A DNA stretch of 64,000 nt from Piezodorus guildinii (GCA_023052935.1 CM041292.1:41624139-41688138), one strand, 5' to 3'; positions 32,790 through 44,629 are shown, counted from the stretch's first letter. The notes: a model not told the origin generated them from the letters alone. Translations and numbers: made by a program.

Positions 32790-33770
32790 TAAATGAATAA
32801 ATAAATAAATTCTTTACTATCCTGAGACAAGTCTCTTTAGAATAACATTGTCAAACAAGTTAACTAAAACTAATCGTAAACAGAAATATGCAAATATGTA
32901 GAAAATAAAATAAAATAGAGTAATTTTACAATTTTGTTCTGACTGGATGGTCATCAGATGAATGAATAACCGGGATTTGAATATAGGAAGAGAGTTGGAG
33001 TGACGGATAGAAAGAGGAATAGAATTCCACAGGATTGAGGATCGGATAAGGAACGTTCTGTCAAAATGTGCAGATTGGTGGGCCGTTGTGTATAAATCTG
33101 AAGGCCTAGAGCGTGTACAGCGGGAATGGACAAAGGATTGGAATTGTAAAAGGTCAAAAACGTATGATGGACGGCGGGATTGGATAACATGGCACAGAAA
33201 TGATGCAAGGAAATACTTGCGACGATTGGAAGGATACAGCCACTTCAACTCGCTGTACAATTCGGAGACGGAGGTGTACCTCGGGACCCCGAAGATAAAT
33301 CGAACAAAGCAATTAATTAGACGTTTTATTTTTACTTCGAGATCCCCAGAAACAGAACCGTTCAGCAGTAGTAGAAGTGGGGGAATATCAGAGAGGTAAC
33401 GAGGAGCTTTCCGGGTTTCATACGGGAACAGGTGACGAAGATAATTCAGTCGCTTTAAGGTGAAAAAGGTGCGGCGGGAAATTTCGGAAATATGGTTCTT
33501 GAAAAAGAGGGTTTGATCAAAGGTTACTCCCAGATTCCTGACGGTCGGGTAAAACTTTATAGGGTTACCATTTAGGAAGAGGGTTGGGATATGTGGAACA
33601 GTTTTCAAGAAGTGATGGGATCCTATTACAATGGCTTTTATTTTTTCAACATTTAGTTTCAGTTTATCGGCTACAGCCCAGTGACTTATTTGATCTAAGT
33701 CCTCTTGTAGTCTTTTTGTTGCTGGAACCTTATAGATTGTAAATTCGAAAAAAATAACCATATTATTTTG
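32790..33770 (-). mobile_element. jockey/CR1-type LINE, 5' truncated, 314-codon frame
   Basis: The long minus-strand frame (32817-33761) contains LQEDLDQISHWAVADKLKLN, FYPTVRNLGVTFDQTL, FTLKRLNYLRHLFPYETRK, GDLEVKIKRLINCFVRFIFG, SELKWLYPSNRRKYFLASF and FLIRSSILWNSIPLSIRHSN. These are the segments downstream of the RT active site. Small internal shifts replace the normal SLIFPHFDY box with a garbled LLLLLNG stretch. It has the same family as 3.7-4.4 kb. The 3' tail is AATAAATAAATAAA-like. Confidence 0.85.
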
Positions 33771-34160
33771 TTAGCATTGAAAAAAAAGCATTTATATGTG
33801 AGTTGAACGATTTTTATGTTTGACTACAGGAGAAAAAAGAAAACCTATTTTTAAATACATTTTTTTTGTGTTTTTCGATTTGACATCAATGTATAATATA
33901 CCACTGAAAAGCTAAATATTAACAAAATTATGAAAGGTTATAGAGAGTGATGAAAAACCGATAAAACTAACTGATTGATGAATATAATAATATAATAGAT
34001 TATTTATTAAAACACACGTTTCTATGGAAACTATATTGAATTTATTCTTAAACACTTTTTCATCACTGTATCATTTAACTGTATTTAAGAATTTTTAATT
34101 CGATTTTGACAACGAAGGTAAGTGAAAGTGATGTGTTGCGAGCACCAGATTTTTCCTTAT

Positions 34161-35030
34161 GTTTTGCATGGTAAGAACTCGTTTGTATCACCATGTTTGA
34201 AAATTCGATTTTAAAAAAATATGTAAATGCTCCAACCGAATTGGGAGAGTTTCAAGGACAGAGAATGAGAGTAAAGTGCTGGAATTTGTCCATGGGCTGA
34301 GTTAAAAGTTGATTAGGACTCCAATATTTGTCTGTAACGTTCATAACAATTATGAAATGCTCTCACTCGAATCAAGAATACCTTGATAAATATATTGTTT
34401 GTTTTGCAAAAATACGATTGCTGAGATATCAACTTGTCTTCAAGTGTACTGCTTACAATGATGATTAATGGGTTTTTCAAAGACCAGGATTTAAGAAAGT
34501 TAACAAAGCTTAATATCATCATCTTTAGAACATTGTACATCTAACTTTTTTTGTAATTATTTATAAATTCTCTACAGCAGTGTTTGTATATGCGCAGTTA
34601 AATAAAATAGAGTTACTAATTCCCTACTTAAATTCCATTAAATGTTTTCGAGTAACATTTCCATTGAAGAATTTTAAAATAGTACTAAAAGGAGTTGGGG
34701 AAAATATAGTTCTGCTTAATGTCAGGAGGATGCACTACTGGGTGCTGTCTCCCTCAGCCTGCCCACGCCATGTTTCCTTAGATTTTAGCACATTTGCTTA
34801 TTGCAATTTTTTACAGGTGTGAATAAAATGTTGAGTTAAAAAAAAAGAAATAAAAAAAAAGCCTCCATTGAAAAAAATCATTAATATGCTACCGTTGTTA
34901 TTCATTAAAGAAATAAACATAACCTAGTAAACATTATTCAGGTAAACATCTGAGTTACAAATACCGTATGACAAAGGTAATCAGTATTCTAAGTACAATC
35001 TGATTAGGAGGCAATTGTTTACAATTTATC
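34161..35030. other. AT-rich stretch, no gene seen
   Basis: The short frames at 34313-34540 (minus) and 34580-34822 (plus) show no recognisable features. Confidence 0.35.
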
Positions 35031-35240
35031 TTATAGGAGCGATTGAAATGGATTAGAGATGGGTTACACAACGAGTAAACAGGTTGAGGAAGTGGCTGTG
35101 CTGTCGAACAGTGCGCCACCGATGTGTGCGTAGCAGATAGCGATAATCCGATACAAGATTAGCGCTGATCCAACACCTCCGTCTTATCAATCCGGCAGGT
35201 TGGGTGAAGGTGTTTGGAATCGTCTTCATGGCCTAGGTTG
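35031..35240. promoter_or_regulatory. GC-richer unique block with clustered GATA/TAATCC-like sites
   Basis: No ORF. It contains AGATAGCGATAATCCGATAC, GATTAGCGCTGATCC and TCTTATCAATCC, a dense set of GATA- and K50-homeodomain-like sequences. Only the sites are visible; any role as an enhancer is inference. Confidence 0.25.
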
Positions 35241-35454
35241 TCGAATATTTACTTAGAATATTAAATAAAACCTTTGTTTACAAAATAGATACAAAATCTG
35301 ATGCGCCTAAAACACGACTTTTACTTACCTCGATGTTTGAAATCAAATTAAAAATTTTTAAATGAAGTTGGAGTTAAAAAAAGCTCAAGAGTTACATTCA
35401 GTTTTGTTGTAAAAAGATGGTTAGGTTCAGTAATATAACAGTATATTGTAATGC

Positions 35455-35520
35455 AGTAGTTCCCAACTAATGGTCCCCAGACCCCAAGGGGATTTCAAAA
35501 TAACTTCAAAATAAGTCATA
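35455..35520. mobile_element. isolated hAT-type terminus
   Basis: CAGTAGTTCCCAACTAATGG and GTCCCCAGACCCC resemble a hAT 5' end and the 19.4/20.4-kb element. No mirror end was found nearby. Confidence 0.35.
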
Positions 35521-35739
35521 AAAATGGAACACACACTCCTAGGGCTCAAGAACCTATTCCTGCCATACATATTGTTACAAGGAAATATATACTGTTTCTA
35601 TAAAAAAAAATTACCTTTTTCAATAAAATTAGTCGAAAATAAAGTGTATATCTTTAGGGACTATAAAGCAAAAAAGGAAATTACTTAAAATGCTCCAATT
35701 TTATCTTTTCACAGGCATTTAACCCCCGTGGCGTCATCA

Positions 35740-36690
35740 ATAGCAGCATGGAGCAACTTTTGAGGAAAGAGCTCAACTTTTTGGACTAGAGATTGTTTAA
35801 GATTTTCCAAAGTAAGGCGTGCTCTTTGGCACTCCTCTCTAGTTAGGACCAAAGCCCGTAATCTAGTGGATTGAGATCAGGGTTTCCTGAGGGCCAGAAA
35901 TGAACGCTGGAATGTTCTTTTGCAGCCACCACTGATTTGTCCTGAATTTTCTAGGTGGAGCGTAATCATCCAGGGAAACCCGATGACTTCCAGCAAACAG
36001 AGTATCATTTAGAAGCTTGACGATATGTTCTAAAAGATCGTCCTGATAGTTTTGAGCGGTTTTCACAAAAATGGAGCTTTTTGGTGCCATCAAAGGAAAC
36101 TCCACTGAGAAAGGGCGATATCTTTTCACTCTTCTGATGGATTCCAGGGCGTCTTTAGAGCTGTAAGCGTACACACCATCATTTTGACGATTAAATTTTT
36201 CTTAGATTATGAAAATTTTCTCATCGCTGATAAAAATCTTTCGATAAGGACCATTGACAATAATGGCCAAGGAGCACATCGCATCTATCCACTCTAATTT
36301 GTTTTAGGAAAGTTTTCAGTCTTTGTCCTGTCATTCTTTAAAATGCTCCTATCCTATAGTCACTTCTTATTATGCAGGATATAATAAGGATCTCTGACAG
36401 AGATTCCAATATCCCGAGACATGATTTGTTGTATTCGAATAGAATATCTTCGGATTCGAGCAGCGACTGCTCTCACTGGATTTACCGTTCTCACAGTGCG
36501 CAGACGATTCGGTCAAAGGTCTATCACATACCATAGGGTCTCATTATATCCATTTCTAGTGGAACGGCTGAGTGTTGAAATCTCTAACATACATTTTTTA
36601 ACTTTGTGTAACGCGACAAAAGCTTATCGATTTTCTTTAGCATCCCACTGCATGTTAACTGAGCTAAGGAAAAATACAATCTAATTTGGA
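35740..36690 (-). mobile_element. dead Tc1/mariner-superfamily transposase
   Basis: The minus-strand reading, with shifts and stops, gives YRKIFISDEKIFII (first catalytic Asp), EKFNRQNDGVYAYSSKDALE, APKSSIFVKTAQNYQDDLLE, VKLLNDTLFAGSHRVSLDDY (second Asp region) and FRTNQWWLQKNIPAFIS, then an ESLKQSLVQK-type C-terminus. This is the order of Tc1/mariner-type transposases of the DETF/DSAPAHKA kind. The conserved QDSAPAHKA is altered to LDDYAPPRK. The best open part is 35863-36174. No terminal inverted repeats were found. Confidence 0.75.
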
Positions 36691-36946
36691 TTATTACCCT
36701 GGCATGTATATAAAATAATCAGATAGAGATGAGGATTATCTAAATAATACCCAAGGATATAAACAAAATTCAACTTTTGTAGCAGTATTTGTGGCAGAAC
36801 TAGGTAGCTATAACTGAAAAAATATTGTATTTTAAAATTAAATCATACAATAAATAACATATTATTGGAAGAAACAGTCCATTTATTTATTTATTCGTGG
36901 CGCCATGAATCGTACCTCAAAGTGATTTATCGCATTGCTGTTTACA

Positions 36947-37035
36947 TCACAATTTCTCTAGAACTTCCTTGTAGCATTGTTTGATTTCCTTATTGCGCAA
37001 TTTTCCGCAAAACAGATCAAAGTGCGACAACCAAC
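36947..37035 (-). CDS. possible terminal exon of a small spliced gene
   Basis: The minus strand shows a strong acceptor (TTTTTCTTTTCCAG|GTTGG) followed by 28 open codons (WLSHFDLFCGKLRNKEIK, then QCYKEVLEKL) and TGA. About 50 bp later AATAAATAAATAAA follows. The peptide is charged and not recognised. It joins in phase 1 to a candidate first exon at 41020-41062. It may instead be the 3' end of an unrecognised LINE. Confidence 0.22.
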
Positions 37036-37274
37036 CTGGAAAAGAAAAATGGTCCGAGAATTCTAATTACGCGATGTCTTTTGATAGAAACTATCGTTTT
37101 AAAGAAGTAATGTATGGGACATAGCAAACGAAATAATTATATTTTTTGTTTTTATGAGCCTATGGGAGTATAGTTATTAATTTAATTAAATAAGTGATGG
37201 AACTACCATGAATCTCGCGAACCTTTCCTATAAAGTGAATATCCTAAATTAGGCTAAAACGTTTTTTTAAAAAT

Positions 37275-38490
37275 CCAGTGCGGGTATCACACGACTTTCA
37301 GTTACCTCTGTTGATGACATTTTTTTTTTTTTACATATTTATTGATATTTACAACTGCATTATTATATACAACAAGTAAATGTGATGGACATAGTAAACT
37401 GACATGAAATACCTGTAGAGATGCTACCCATTGGCAGCACTCTAAAAAGTATTTTAAACTAGAAGGTCTCGAGGCCATCTTCTCTTCAGACGCCTCGGGG
37501 GATTGTCAGGAATGGAAGAGGATGACAGAATAGAAACTAGTGGATTAGAGTGGAAATGGAGTTTTTCATGGAATGATTGATACCTGGTTCGGGTTAATTT
37601 AGAAACATATGGGACATTAAGGTCTTTATGGATGAGCTTATTCGTGACAAAGTTAAGGATTTTACGAAGGATTTTGGATTGTAAGGATTGGATACGAGAA
37701 GAATTTGATGGTTTAGTAGAGCCCCATAGCTCTATTCCGTAAGTTCATATCGGTCTTATGATGGTCATATAAATGTTGATGACATCAATTTAAAGAATTT
37801 CAAATACAATTAGATAAGAAAATAAATTAAACTAATAACTTATACAATTTTTAGTAGAAGATATTTTTTCTAAAGTCTTTATTGCTTAATATTATACATC
37901 TATATTACTGTTTTTATGTTCAGAAAAACAAAAATTGCGCTAAAAACATTTTTGATTATTTCTTCTTTATTTAGACATGGAATTAATGGAACTTATATAT
38001 TTATCCGTTTTTAATCAATGCTAACAAGATGATACGATTATTCCCTTAAAACATTAAAGGTACATTAGACGAAGCAATTTTAAAAGATCGGCATTTAAAC
38101 CCTGTCAGACTACATCAAGCAAAATGATACCTTCACTATATTAAGTCCTATTTAATTTCACATCGACATAGCGATTTTGATAAAAATCGTTACAGCCGTT
38201 TTCGAGAAAATCGTAAACAAATGCAAAATGCATGGTATAAAATAGCTCTTCCTGTCAGCTGATTTTGGTTAAAACATTGCTGTAACAATTTCAGTTTCTT
38301 ATGTCTTGTCGTTTTCGTACTAGACTTACCACACACACTCAGACACACAGTCCATTTTTCGGGACTTGGTCATTTGGATCCAGGGGACCCTAAAACGTGT
38401 ATTTCCGTTGAAAATTGGAATTCAATCATTTTCACGATCGCAATACTTTCCCTTACTATATATTTCAAAAATAGCTAAGAGAAAGTAATA
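37275..38490 (+). mobile_element. MITE-A copy split by a jockey LINE
   Basis: It begins near CACACGACTTTCAGTTACCTC. After the LINE it continues through AAAACATTTTTGATTATTTC, GGCATTTAAACCCTGTCAGACTA, GTTTTCGAGAAAATCGTAAA and TGCAAAATGCATGGTATAA, to CGATCGCAATACTTTCCCTTACTATA. Confidence 0.75.
37321..37773 (-). mobile_element. 5'-truncated jockey-type LINE with 12-bp target-site duplication
   Basis: Exact TGTTGATGACAT at 37309-37320 and 37774-37785. The low-coordinate poly(T) is the poly(A) tail of a minus-strand copy. Coding remnants include TKPSNSS, QSLQSKILRKILNFVTNKLI and HKDLNVPYV, then the 3' UTR with GTGCTGCCAATGGGTAGC. Confidence 0.9.
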
Positions 38491-39870
38491 ATATTATCAT
38501 TTCGTAACATGAAAAAGTTTACGACAACCCTGTTATGGCAAAATTATTATAAATCTGGATCATGTCAAAACGGATCAAAATGATCAGCCGGGAATCGAGC
38601 CTTGGGTCCAGAGACCTGTTTGCGGCTTACCAAGCCTCTATAAAGTTGTACTTTTTAAAGATAGAAAATCTTATTGTTGAGCAGGATTTTGAGCTGACCA
38701 TATGTTTGAAACGCCACTGGCGGAAACATTATAGGTTGTATCGGTACTTTTTTCGCTTTTATCTTAAAGAAACTTGATAAAATTCATAATATAATTATGC
38801 CAATTACATCAGTTAAAAAAAACCTCCTTGATCCACAGTTTCGCTTAATGGTATAGTGTTAAATAGTTCTATCATTAAAAAAAAATTCTTATCTGTATGT
38901 AATAATGCATCACCCAAAATTCTGTCTAATAGACGTTTAAAATCCGGTCAAAAAATGAAATTCAAAATAATAATTTCATTTTAAACAACAATATAGTCTA
39001 CTCAAAGATAAAGGTAATTATTAACTATAAAAGATTTACTACTATATACTAAATATATAAAAAATCCACTGAGGTAACCTATAGTTTTATTTGATAATTA
39101 GGCATGGTCATTTGCAAATAACAAATAACACAATACTCATGCAAAAAAAAAATGCTTTAGTTGACACATAATCAAGAGAAACCCAGCATGAATCAGAAAA
39201 TTGACGTTTAGACAAAAACTATCATTAAAACATCTTTTATCCTGGAACATTTACATATAATCTTTAGAGTGCTCTGATATGCCACAGTGATATTTTTATG
39301 ATATCTTTATCTTCATATGTGGTTTATAAACGTAAATGTTAACAAAACCGTGAAATTCGTATTAACATAAGAAACCAAAGAACATGTACCTATTAATCTA
39401 GTGTAACATTTCACAAGTCATATAATTAGTAAACAATTATATCATTTTTTTGGACCAGTTTGTTTCATTATATTTTAAATCAGTTCATATGTATTTCATT
39501 CACTACCACGGATAAGCGATTTACGTAATAAATATAAAATTACATACATTATGTCATACAATCCGAATTATCTTCGGTATTGTAAAAATGTATTTTGAAA
39601 ACTATTCGTTACAAAATCAATGTCCTATGTTTTTTTTTTTTTTTTTTTTTAGATATATATTTTACAATTTTGTTTTCGAATAAATTTACAGAGTATAAAA
39701 AATACGCCTAGAACAAAACTATCAACAGTTATAATGCCTTATGTTGCTTATATTTTACCCGTTTCGATATATGATACCGATTTTAAAACCCAGCGTTGAC
39801 TATTATATAACAATACTGATTAATTTGTAAATATTTACTTTAATATCAATTAAAACGATCAATATTCTAA
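38491..39870. other. AT-rich stretch, no gene seen
   Basis: Includes poly(T) at 39629-39652. The 71-codon frame at 38562-38777 has no recognisable features. Confidence 0.35.
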
Positions 39871-39879
39871 GAAATAAAC

Positions 39880-40000
39880 GCTTCAAATTTTTACACAATG
39901 ATTTATTATTTCCAAATAACAATATCAGGGTATAACTGTTTATAAAGCTGCTAGTTCTTAACCAATTTCAATGATTATCCGATTGTAGATCCCACTTTAA
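39880..40000 (+). mobile_element. MITE-B left part
   Basis: CTTCAAATTTTTACACAATG, ATTTATTATTTCCAAATAAC, ATATCAGGGTATAACTGTTT and TAGTTCTTAACCAATTTCAA match MITE-B. The corresponding right part is at 40.44-40.63 kb, separated by unrelated sequence. Confidence 0.55.
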
Positions 40001-40439
40001 GATATGAAACAAATGACCAGGAACAAAGCTAAAATATTCAAAAGGGGAAAGAAAATACATTTATACGAAATGTTTTCCATACCTGAAAGAAAAATTTCGC
40101 GATGAGTCTGACGAAAGAAAATTTACAGTCTTAGAACTTTGGTTCGGAAGTAGGGGAACCATCCTAGTAGCCACTGGATCATTTTTGGAGAGGTATAGAC
40201 TCGAAAGAAAACAGTTACAAAACATAGCAGAGACCATAATCCAGGACTCACTGGGAATCCTGCATCACCACATATATTGAGGCTAGTATGGATTTATATA
40301 TGTCCATGAGCAATTTTGAAATCAGTAAAGTCGATGTATTTCTATTTGGCAGTATCTCCCTCTATTTTTTTTCTTTGAAATTGTCTTCATGAAATTTCTC
40401 CTTCTTCTTTAATTTTGTGAAAATTTAATTCTCAAAAGA

Positions 40440-40632
40440 AATACCACTAAGTGCAAAAACATTTTGGTATTTATTTATTTATTAATCAGGAGAAACGGAT
40501 TTTTGTTTATTCGTTGTTCGGGTTCTACGCATCTTGAAACGTAAGCCCTCAAATCTTGAAGAGGGGTAATTTTTTTTTTTTTTTTTTTGTTCGATATAAA
40601 GGTTCATTATTGAAAATAATAAACCAAAATTA
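40440..40632 (+). mobile_element. MITE-B right part
   Basis: GGTATTTATTTATTTATTAA, GAGAAACGGATTTTTGTTTA, TTCGTTGTTCGGGTTCTACG, CATCTTGAAACGTAAGCCCTC, a T-run, then TTCATTATTGAAAATAATAA. Confidence 0.6.
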
Positions 40633-40849
40633 CAATTTTAAGGTTCCCTGTGATATATAGAAATAACGATTTCATGTCCTAAACCATCGTAAAACAATTT
40701 GTTATTTATTATCATTATTTATGTTTTGAGTAATAAACAACGGGAATTATTTAAAGTTCAATAGCGAGATAAATCGTTGGTAGTCCCATTGTTTTACCAG
40801 TTTCTTTTTTTTTTATTACACCCGTTTCTTGCCAAAGGGATAATGAAAT

Positions 40850-41062
40850 ACCGGACGATAAATACGGACAACGAGCGGCCCTTAGCAGTTTATAGGATGT
40901 GATCGTGTAGGGCAAGAGGCTGCTTGTGGGCCGGCGGTTGAAGAAAGGAGGGAGTCATGTTAAATTCATAGGCCGAGGTGTATTAGAGTGACAGTTCTCT
41001 TCATCTGTCAATGCCTCACCGGTGTGGCTTCTGCGCCACGGCTGTCGATCAACTTCCTCCAT
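40850..41062. promoter_or_regulatory. GC-richer unique island; possible exon on minus strand
   Basis: Unique-looking sequence unlike the repeats. The minus strand at 41020-41062 holds ATG plus 14 codons (MEEVDRQPWRRSHT) ending at the donor ACACCG|GTGAGG, phase 1. It matches the acceptor phase at 37035. The rest has no ORF. It could equally be a noncoding regulatory block. Confidence 0.25.
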
Positions 41063-42400
41063 CTTCCAGGGATGCACAAATTTATTTTTGTAATACTTGA
41101 AACTTATTCATAAGGCGTTGACTATTACGCTTTAAAAACATACATTTAAAACTTTAAATTCATTTAGGATTCTTTTCCAAACCATAAGAAAAGACTTATC
41201 CATGGATCCGTCTACATCCACTACTAATCTAATCCTGTCAATCACAAAGTCAATAATCGCAAAGTTTTTATATCTATTTTACGTATGCATTTAATTTTAT
41301 ATAAGTATTTATTTTATTGGTTTATGTATTTAAAAATTGTAAATGTCTTCACAATTCAATTTATTCCAACTTTTATTTGGTTTTAATTTTTTTATCAACC
41401 TGTATGATATTTCAATGATTTTATTTTACAATGTTCCATATTTTTTCACCCTCTTATCTTTGATGTCTTTAATATAATTTGGGAGAATTTGGTAGGGAGG
41501 TACAGTCATTTTTACTCCATATACATCTTTTATCACTGTTATTACTATTACATAGGTTATATTTTACGAATATAATTATAAAAATTGTTTCATGTATCAT
41601 TATTATATATTTAATTTTCATTAATTCTTTGTATGGTAGTGTGATGGGCCTGATGTGTGTGATAGAGTGAGGTTATAAACACACAGCTGGTGGGAGCCAA
41701 GAGGTTATATGAAATGGATTTGTCACTGCTTCAAACATGGTTATATTTTAGTTATCTTTACATTTAATTGAAGCTCATTTTTATTTTCTGTATCTTATTA
41801 TAATCGAAAGATTATTTTATTTTACAGTGACAAATCCATTGCAACCTCTCACCAGATGTTGTCATCTATCTCTATTATTATTATTGTGTGCTCCTCATTT
41901 TGTCTCTCTTTTGGGTTAATTTCTTCTTCTTCATTTTCTATCAAGTGTACCTACAGGACAATAAAAGAATATTTTTGATACCATTGTGCAGCTATTATTC
42001 ATTTCACTCCCACCTCCTCTAAAGTAGTATTATAACTTTAGTCATTGTTGTCAGATCATGTCCATCAACACGGTACGTACTTTCCGTTCTACCTACATTT
42101 CGTATGTACTTTCCATTCTACCAAACTGTATCTAGTTTTCATTCGCCCAAGATACGGTACGTATCTCCACTCTACTCTATATTTTAATGTTTCTTATTTC
42201 ATGTGAATATTGATATATTTGTACATTATCTTTAGTCATTATTTGGTCTGTATAGCCTTATCATTATTATACTACAGCCATTGTAATTTAATTTACTGAT
42301 TTATTTACATATATATTTATTTTTTTATTTTTGAATACCGACATTCTGGATCAATAGTTTATATAATATTGTATTTAATGTTATTATATTTCTTTTGTAT
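41063..42400. other. AT-rich stretch with a small inverted repeat and ~31-bp near-repeats
   Basis: AAATGGATTTGTCACTG near 41711 and its mirror CAGTGACAAATCCATTG near 41826 form an inverted pair with weaker extension (CTGGTG...GAGGTT). At 42068-42165 the phrase GTACGTACTTTCCGTTCTACC recurs three times with changes. No gene seen. Confidence 0.4.
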
Positions 42401-42408
42401 CTTTCTAG

Positions 42409-42450
42409 CGCTGGTGGTGACCGACAATGGGGGTCGATACGTTGGAAAAC
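42409..42450 (+). ncRNA. degenerate hammerhead-like motif
   Basis: CTGGTGG, TGACC-loop-GGTCG, ATACGTT parallels CUGANGA / stem II / GAAACGUC with two core A-to-G changes and GAAAC to GATAC. Stem II is 5 bp. The core changes should abolish activity if it ever was a ribozyme. Confidence 0.25.
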
Positions 42451-42734
42451 ATTAAATAGTTGAAACTATTTAGTTGTTTCATTTGCTGACCACCACCCAG
42501 ACTAATTCCTTCCATTTTGTTCAAAACTGTTTTCATAGTCATAGTTTATATAATAGGTTTCATAGAAATAGTCTCTATTACTTTCAATACATTTCTTCCA
42601 ACATGGCCAAAGCCAACGCTTTTCAATAAGCTCTGAATATATATTTTGAATGCTTAAATTTCTAAATTCAAAAAGACATTTTCATAATAATAACAGGCTT
42701 ACTAAATCTATTACAACTTGAACCAATACAACTA

Positions 42735-43095
42735 AATGCTGCTTACACAGATTCCTCCAATGAACACAATCGACGCTTCGGTATACCTCTGTAACGCCTA
42801 CCAGTCAATGAATACTGTTCAAATAAGCCCATTTGAGTATTCACGATGCTAGCAACTCAATTATACTCACAGGGTACAAGCTACGCAATTCCGCGTTTTG
42901 CAACCTTCTGAATTCCTCAGTGGCTTCTTCTTATATGGACCAAATGTTTTATGCATTAACTTATTCTGGAAAACCTTAAGGCGTTGTTATCTTATTTTAA
43001 TGTAAGTGACCACCTTTCACATCAGTATAGAACGGTCGAAAGAATGATAGTTTTATAAATTCTAACTTTTCTTGATAGAAGCCGCGAGCAGTAAT
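42735..43095 (-). mobile_element. endonuclease-RT LINE relic
   Basis: The minus-strand reading gives LSRKVRIYKTIILSTVLY, then CERWSLTLK, NNALRFSRI and an RRYRGIPKRR end, separated by stops. These are the YGCETWxL region and the RGRPRxRW-like C-terminus, badly decayed. Confidence 0.65.
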
Positions 43096-43555
43096 TTCGC
43101 AACTGAATAATAACAGACAACACGTAAAAAAAAAACTACACTAAAATCACGCGTTGACATCTTATTAAAGACTATTTATTTGAAAAAATGGAAGAAAGTT
43201 GAAACATTTTTTTTTAATAATTTAATTTCTTTTGTTTGTTTTTTCTACGTTTCCATACGTACGATAAGAATTCTTTGATAATTCTATGACTTGAGATATA
43301 CATGAACAACCGCCAGCTTGATGAAAATGCATTCATTTAACATTAATTTAGAAAATGACATAACTTAAAAATTGCTAAGTTTTCAAGAATCAGGAACATA
43401 AAAATCTCAGAGATTACATGATTGAGTTACTGCTACGAGAGATAAAATACGTTTACAACCATCGCAAAACCCATTCCAGGTTATGATAGATCACCAATGG
43501 CAGGATCGTGGCAGAACCGATATAGAACAGACATCATTATGTAAACTCAGAGGAG
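43096..43555. other. AT-rich stretch, no gene seen
   Basis: No recognised repeat or exon. Confidence 0.35.
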
Positions 43556-43765
43556 ATCCTAAGGCTGCCTAAGACCATAACAGATCCAGCCCGGAGGACC
43601 TTATCAGATCTAGAGATGGTTGCGGCCGACAGTCGTAAAGCTGCCGAAGCTCGGCCGTTTTATAGCCTTCGATAGCGGGTACCTGCCCCTTCACTGTCGC
43701 TTTTTATTCCGGCCCAGGACTGATTTTAATTAGTCACCGTCAAAGGAAAAACCTCAACTAGCGCT
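43556..43765. promoter_or_regulatory. GC-richer unique island, candidate regulatory block
   Basis: No ORF and no match to the repeat families. It contains TGCGGCCGACAGTCG, CGTTTTATAGCC (caudal/Abd-B-like TTTTATAG) and a block ending in TTAATTAGTCACCGTCAAAG. The regulatory role is inferred from composition and site content only. Confidence 0.3.
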
Positions 43766-44114
43766 CTTTCGTTTTAAGTACCAAGCATCAACAATTTATA
43801 GGTGTTAGTCTTTAAGCTACTCATAAAATAACAGTATATGCATGGAGATACATCCCAGTATTTATACGAATAATTGAATAGCAAACTAGATATAAATTTG
43901 AAAATACATTTATGATGACTAAGATGAATGAATGGGAAGTAAGTCGTAGCTCGACTGGTTTTACATCCTTCTTAATATTAATTACCCTGAAGTCATTGGA
44001 TAAAATTTGTACTCATCTAGAAGGTCAGCCACAAAGATTAATTTCAAGTTTAATAGTGTCTAGTGATTTGTTTATTTGGCTATTTCCTTTTTTTTTTATT
44101 TAATTAATAAAATA

Positions 44115-44235
44115 GCACCGGAGTAGGGCAGTGGATGGCGGCAGCACAAGATAGGGACGCATGGCGATTGCTAGTGGAGGAAGCCAAGACTAATAGCGGG
44201 TTGTAGGGCTAAACTATTAATAATAATAATAAAAT
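44115..44235 (+). mobile_element. last codons and tail of an endonuclease-RT LINE
   Basis: The frame reads WMAAAQDRDAWRLLVEEAKT, NSGL, stop, then an (AAT)n tail. It is the same end as AAQDRANWRRLLEAAQTR at 22.4 kb, left by extreme 5' truncation. Confidence 0.8.
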
Positions 44236-44629
44236 AATATCGTAATATTACATTAGCTATTATTAATATTACTGATATTTTTCATAATCTTTAGAATTTA
44301 TTATTACATATATTTGAATGGCTCTATTGTGTTTCTATTCATATTTTAAGCCATAAAAAACACCTTAAATATAGGTCGAAAAGTTAGCATTAACTACTAT
44401 AACTGCTTATTGTTTTTTTGTTTTTTACTGCCACCTGAACTATGTTCCACCCAGAGTACATAATATATTCTAGCCAGAGTACTTAAAAGTGCGTAAAAAA
44501 AAAAAAAAAAAAAAAAAAGTAAAAGATAGAGAAAGCAAGGAATTAACATCTCATTATCATATCCACAATGCTTTAAATAGCTAATAATATTTTGGAAAGG
44601 CTATATATATTGTAAAAACTATTAACCTC

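Larger units (their letters stand above)
32015..34160 (-). mobile_element. MITE-A copy interrupted by a SINE and a LINE
   Basis: The ends are mirror images: TTTCACTTACCT at about 32030 and AGGTAAGTGAAA at about 34120. Internal family landmarks (GGGAAAGTATTGCGATC, GTATTTTGCACCTTTTTA, GATTGAAATAGTACGACTGA, GAGAGTGATGAAAAACCGAT) are split by two insertions. This copy defines the terminal inverted repeat best. Confidence 0.75.
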
